Shown in pieces: positions 6,014-8,403 of a stretch of 8,403 bases of DNA. The notes under the pieces are model-generated. The model worked only from the letters and a program-made list of their open reading frames with translations, was not told where the DNA came from and searched no databases. The position numbers and the translations under genes are program-made. The stretch comes from an uncultured Clostridia bacterium. Its GTDB lineage: Bacteria > Bacillota > Clostridia > Oscillospirales > Acutalibacteraceae. Position 1 is the first letter of the stretch; each line of letters opens with the position of its first letter. The stretch covers positions 1 through 8,403 of the forward strand of contig CAMMKL010000089.1 in assembly GCA_946497265.1 (NCBI GenBank). The letters are read 5' to 3'.

Positions 6014-6589
6014 ATGATAGATAAAAAGCGGATTGAAGCCGCAGTCAGAGAAATTCTGGAGGCTGTGGGGGAAGATGTGCAGCGGGAAGGTCTGCAGGAA
6101 ACCCCGCATAGGGTCGCCAGGATGTATGAAGAAATTTTTTCCGGCATGCACGACGATCCCACGAGGCATCTCAAGATTTTTCATGAACCCGCGCAGAACA
6201 ACGAATTGGTTATAGTGAGGGACATCCCGCTGTACTCGGTTTGTGAGCATCATTTGCTGCCGTTTATCGGTAGCGCACATATCGCATACATACCCAAACA
6301 TGGGAAAATCATCGGTTTGTCTAAGTTTGCGCGTATTGTGGATTGTTTTGCCCGCCGTCCGCAGGTACAGGAGCGCCTTACCTCGCAGGTCGCGGATTTT
6401 TTATTTGAGCATCTTGAACCCTATGGCGTGGCTGTGGTGATTGAGGCGGAGCACCTTTGTATGACCATGCGGGGCGCGCGCGCAGCCGGGGCTAAGACGC
6501 AGACTTCAGCCCTGCGAGGCATTATGCGATCGGACGCCAAGAGCCGTTCCGAAGTGATGACTCTGCTGACGGGAGGAGACCGATTGTGA
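6014..6589 (+). CDS. folE: GTP cyclohydrolase I (FolE)
   Basis: This cytoplasmic enzyme (EC 3.5.4.16) converts GTP to 7,8-dihydroneopterin triphosphate, the first step of the pterin branch of folate synthesis. The 191 residues match the family length. Visible motifs are EGLQETPHRVARMY (25-38), SVCEHHLLPFIG (75-86) with zinc ligands Cys77 and His80, IIGLSKFARIVD (99-110), and EAEHLCMTMRGAR (144-156) with the third ligand Cys149. TSALRG (164-169) ends the core. These correspond to Cys110, His113 and Cys181 of the E. coli enzyme. Zinc ligands are intact, so this is the zinc-dependent type, not FolE2. The ATG is the first possible start, because an in-frame TAG lies at 6005-6007; AGAGG at 5999-6003 is ten bases upstream, a slightly long spacing. 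It is the first gene of folE-folP-folB-folK, and its TGA overlaps the folP start. Confidence 0.97.
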   Translation: MIDKKRIEAAVREILEAVGEDVQREGLQETPHRVARMYEEIFSGMHDDPTRHLKIFHEPAQNNELVIVRDIPLYSVCEHHLLPFIGSAHIAYIPKHGKIIGLSKFARIVDCFARRPQVQERLTSQVADFLFEHLEPYGVAVVIEAEHLCMTMRGARAAGAKTQTSALRGIMRSDAKSRSEVMTLLTGGDRL

Positions 6590-7410
6590 GTGTGTTTCAT
6601 GCCGGAAAATATTCTCTGCCCTTGGGTCAGAAAACCTATGTGATGGGGATTGTGAATGTAACGCCGGATTCCTTTTCCGACGGGGGCAAGTGGATCAACC
6701 CGGAAAAAGCGGCGGAACACGCCCTGCTTTTGCAGGAACAGGGGGCCGACTTTCTGGATCTGGGCGGGCAATCTACCCGGCCTGGGTATACGCCGATTGG
6801 CTGGCGGGTAGAATGGGCTCGTTTGGAACCGGTCTTTGCCTTGCTGAAGGGGAAGGTCCAGATCCCGGTCTCGGTGGATACCTTTTATCCGGAGGTTGCT
6901 GAGCGCGCGTTGGAAGCGGGGGCGGATATCATCAACGACGTAACGGGATTTGCACGGCAAGAAATGTTTTCCCTTGCAAAACAATACGATTGCGGATGCA
7001 TTATCATGCACGACCAACCCCGATTTGAAACGATACGGCCTTTTTTTGCGCGGCAACTTGAAAAAGCCGTGCAATTTGGATTGTCGCCGGAACAGGTTTG
7101 TTTTGACCCCGGCGTGGGGTTTGGCAAAACCTATGAGGAAAACCTGAGGATCGTGGGGGAACTGAAAACGCTTTTGATTCCCGGAACCGCCATGCTGGTA
7201 GGCGCTTCGCGCAAGCGGGTAATCGGGCAGCCCTGCGGGAATCCCCCGTTTACGGAACGTCTTCCCGGAACGATCGCGGCCCATACCCTGGCGATTGCCG
7301 GCGGGGCGGATATTATACGTGTACACGACGTCGCCGAAGCGGTGCAGGCGGTACGGGTAGCCGACGCGGTTTTGCAGGAAACTAGGAGTCGGGCACAGGA
7401 TTCCGAATGA
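6586..7410 (+). CDS. folP: Dihydropteroate synthase (FolP)
   Basis: DHPS (EC 2.5.1.15) joins 6-hydroxymethyl-7,8-dihydropterin diphosphate with p-aminobenzoate to give dihydropteroate; it is the sulfonamide target. The 274-residue TIM barrel shows all signature loops: MGIVNVTPDSFSDGG (20-34), LDLGGQSTRPG (57-67), VSVDTF (95-100), IINDVTG (115-121), FDPGVGFGKT (173-182), VGASRKR (205-211) and RVHDV (245-249). The pterin-contacting Asn24, Asp98, Asn117, Asp174 and Lys210 are present by position. The usual GGEST is GGQST here (Gln62), a tolerated-looking variation. The start is GTG at 6586-6588 with GGAGG at 6572-6576, nine bases away. GTGA overlaps the folE stop by four bases, indicating translational coupling. 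A hairpin follows the gene. Confidence 0.97.
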   Translation: MSVFHAGKYSLPLGQKTYVMGIVNVTPDSFSDGGKWINPEKAAEHALLLQEQGADFLDLGGQSTRPGYTPIGWRVEWARLEPVFALLKGKVQIPVSVDTFYPEVAERALEAGADIINDVTGFARQEMFSLAKQYDCGCIIMHDQPRFETIRPFFARQLEKAVQFGLSPEQVCFDPGVGFGKTYEENLRIVGELKTLLIPGTAMLVGASRKRVIGQPCGNPPFTERLPGTIAAHTLAIAGGADIIRVHDVAEAVQAVRVADAVLQETRSRAQDSE

Positions 7411-7418
7411 AGAGTGAG

Positions 7419-7444
7419 GGCGGAGGCGGGGGCTTCCGCCTTTT
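7419..7444 (+). terminator. Weak hairpin between folP and folB, possible attenuator
   Basis: AGGCGG (7424-7429) pairs with CCGCCT (7436-7441), or alternatively GGCGGA (7419-7424) with TCCGCC (7435-7440). TTTTATT follows at 7441-7447. It sits inside the 66-base gap between folP and folB. It looks like a modest intrinsic terminator that may let part of the transcripts through to folB-folK, since no convincing new promoter is seen before folB. Confidence 0.5.
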
Positions 7445-7476
7445 ATTAGTGCTTTATCAAATAAGGAGTTTTGGTT

Positions 7477-7848
7477 ATGGATCAGATTCATATTAAGGGA
7501 CTACGGGTGTTTGCCTTTCATGGGGTGAATCCGGAGGAAAAAAGGGACGGTCAACATTTTGAGCTGGATATTACACTTTATGTTTCTGTAAAACGTCCGG
7601 GCGTTAGTGACAAACTTTCGGATACCGTCAATTATTCCAAGGCCGCCAAGACGGCCGCACGTGTGATGATGGAAGAACGATATGACTTGATAGAGCGCGC
7701 GGCTACTCGGGTGGCGGAGCAGTTGCTCCTGGATTTCTCCACGGTTGAACAGGTGCGCGTGTGCCTGAAAAAACCGGAAGCGCCTGTCAAGCTTGATTTT
7801 GACTATATGGCGGTTGAGATTATGCGTACGAGGGAGGATTTCCATTGA
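7477..7848 (+). CDS. folB: Dihydroneopterin aldolase (FolB)
   Basis: DHNA (EC 4.1.2.25) splits 7,8-dihydroneopterin into 6-hydroxymethyl-7,8-dihydropterin and glycolaldehyde, supplying FolK. The 123-residue product has the family length and the T-fold pattern: LRVFAFHGVNPEE (9-21), GQHFELDITL (25-34), SDKLSDTVNYSK (44-55), LIERAATRVAEQLL (71-84) and CLKKPEAPV (96-104). Glu21, Tyr53, Glu73 and Lys99 line up with Glu22, Tyr54, Glu74 and the catalytic Lys100 of the S. aureus enzyme. I chose the ATG at 7477, which has AAGGAG at 7463-7468, eight bases upstream. An in-frame TTG at 7471 would be only two bases from that site. The stop codon overlaps the folK start. Confidence 0.95.
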   Translation: MDQIHIKGLRVFAFHGVNPEEKRDGQHFELDITLYVSVKRPGVSDKLSDTVNYSKAAKTAARVMMEERYDLIERAATRVAEQLLLDFSTVEQVRVCLKKPEAPVKLDFDYMAVEIMRTREDFH

Positions 7849-8327
7849 AAGAGGCGGTAGTGGCTCTGGGAAGCAATGTAGGCGACAGGCTCCGGCAGAT
7901 GGAGGCGGCGATCAAGGCGCTGGACCGCTTGCCCAGGACTCGTGTATTGGCGGTTTCCCGTTTTTATGTAACCGATCCCTTTGACGTACCGGAGCCCCAG
8001 GAGGATTACCTGAACGCCTGTGTGAAATTAGAAACCGATTTGGGCGCCCATGTGCTGCTGGGGGCATGTTTGGGTATCGAAGCGGGAATGGGTAAGGTAC
8101 GGACTTACCGCAATGCGCCTCGCCTGATTGATCTGGATTTGCTTTTATATGATGGAGAGCGGTATAACGACCAGGATTTAACACTTCCTCATCCCGGTAT
8201 TTTGCAAAGGGCCTTTGTCATGGTTCCTTTGCGGGATCTATACCCGGAAGGAGTCGCTTTGGGGCTGCAATTTCAACAGGAACTCGAGCAAGTGGGAGAA
8301 GGTACGGTGAGACTTTACTCCCGATAA
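7845..8327 (+). CDS. folK: 6-hydroxymethyl-7,8-dihydropterin pyrophosphokinase (FolK, HPPK)
   Basis: HPPK (EC 2.7.6.3) moves a diphosphate from ATP to 6-hydroxymethyl-7,8-dihydropterin, making the FolP substrate. The 160 residues match the E. coli enzyme (159). Motifs are ALGSNVGDR (7-15), SRFYVTDP (38-45), DYLNACVKLET (54-64), APRLIDLDLLLYD (91-103) with magnesium ligands Asp96 and Asp98, LPHPGILQRAFVMVPL (114-129). The stretch corresponding to E. coli GRVR reads GKVR, so Arg82 of E. coli is Lys84 here, a conservative change in a mobile active-site loop. Arg93 matches the conserved Arg92. The start is TTG at 7845, supported by GGGAGG seven bases upstream and by alignment of the N-terminus. 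TTGA overlaps the folB stop by four bases, so coupling is likely. No terminator hairpin is visible after it. Confidence 0.96.
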   Translation: MKEAVVALGSNVGDRLRQMEAAIKALDRLPRTRVLAVSRFYVTDPFDVPEPQEDYLNACVKLETDLGAHVLLGACLGIEAGMGKVRTYRNAPRLIDLDLLLYDGERYNDQDLTLPHPGILQRAFVMVPLRDLYPEGVALGLQFQQELEQVGEGTVRLYSR

Positions 8328-8357
8328 AAGAAATTTTAAAAAAATCGGAATAAAGTG

Positions 8358-8385
8358 TTGACAAAAGGGGAAGAGATATGATAAT
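8358..8385 (+). promoter_or_regulatory. Strong promoter reading out of the window
   Basis: A perfect TTGACA (8358-8363), a 16-base spacer and GATAAT (8380-8385, five of six) form a near-consensus housekeeping promoter. It lies 30 bases after folK, in an A-rich stretch (8328-8357) without a terminator hairpin. The gene it drives starts beyond the right edge. Confidence 0.7.
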
Positions 8386-8388
8386 ATA

Positions 8389-8403
8389 TCGAAGCCGCTT
8401 CGA
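8389..8403. promoter_or_regulatory. Inverted repeat at the transcription start at the right edge
   Basis: TCGAAGC-C-GCTTCGA is a perfect 7-bp inverted repeat with a one-base centre, beginning three bases after the -10 box. It covers the expected start site, as a repressor operator would. It may extend beyond the window, and what follows cannot be seen. Confidence 0.4.

Noticed and set aside
7471..7476. TTG start of folB two codons upstream
   Set aside because: It lies only two bases after the AAGGAG site, while the ATG at 7477 has ideal spacing.
6421..7491. Long minus-strand open frame opposite folP
   Set aside because: It is a shadow of a highly conserved folP reading frame on the plus strand; its peptide is rich in Arg and Pro, shows no domain and lacks a credible start signal.
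1..8403. CRISPR arrays, tRNA or rRNA genes, insertion sequences, toxin-antitoxin or defence genes
   Set aside because: No repeated spacer pattern, tRNA-like cloverleaf, transposase motif or defence-associated domain was seen on either strand.

Overview
The window looks like chromosomal DNA from a Gram-positive anaerobe of the Clostridia, probably host- or mucus-associated. This is inferred from three things: A/G-rich Shine-Dalgarno sites, two surface proteins ending in Gram-positive sortase signals of the xPxTGD type, and a large secreted M60 (mucin-type) metallopeptidase with FIVAR repeats. The exact taxon cannot be read from the sequence. No RNA genes, insertion sequences, CRISPR arrays or phage genes were seen.

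Left part (1-950). The 3' end of a cell-wall-anchored surface protein is followed by a hairpin and an AT-rich gap. A single-gene unit follows: a consensus promoter, a small lipoprotein of DUF4854-like appearance, and a strong hairpin terminator. That terminator also serves the convergent gene on the other strand.

Middle part (949-5800). A minus-strand alpha/beta hydrolase of the non-heme chloroperoxidase/arylesterase type diverges from a 1244-residue surface protein. The large protein carries, in order: signal peptide, Ig-like domain, M60 gluzincin peptidase with HELGH, a beta-rich domain, a mucin/carbohydrate-binding-like module, a second Ig-like domain, three FIVAR-like helical repeats, a polar linker and an APRTGD sorting signal. 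Its likely job is to cut glycosylated host proteins while held on the cell wall. The shared intergenic region seems to hold overlapping divergent promoters around a small palindrome, and a GC-rich hairpin just before the M60 gene's ribosome binding site.

Right part (5800-8330). A folate (pterin) operon folE-folP-folB-folK runs left to right from an extended -10 promoter and a structured GC-rich leader. It encodes GTP cyclohydrolase I, dihydropteroate synthase, dihydroneopterin aldolase and HPPK. Together these cover GTP to dihydropteroate, except removal of phosphates from dihydroneopterin triphosphate. FolC and dihydrofolate reductase are not in the window. folE/folP and folB/folK overlap by 4 bases and use GTG and TTG starts, so they are probably translationally coupled. 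A weak hairpin separates folP from folB.

The right edge holds a near-consensus promoter whose start region is a perfect 7-bp inverted repeat, reading into a gene outside the window. I did not find a clearly undescribed multi-gene system. The points most worth a second look are the M60 surface protein's architecture and the folE leader.
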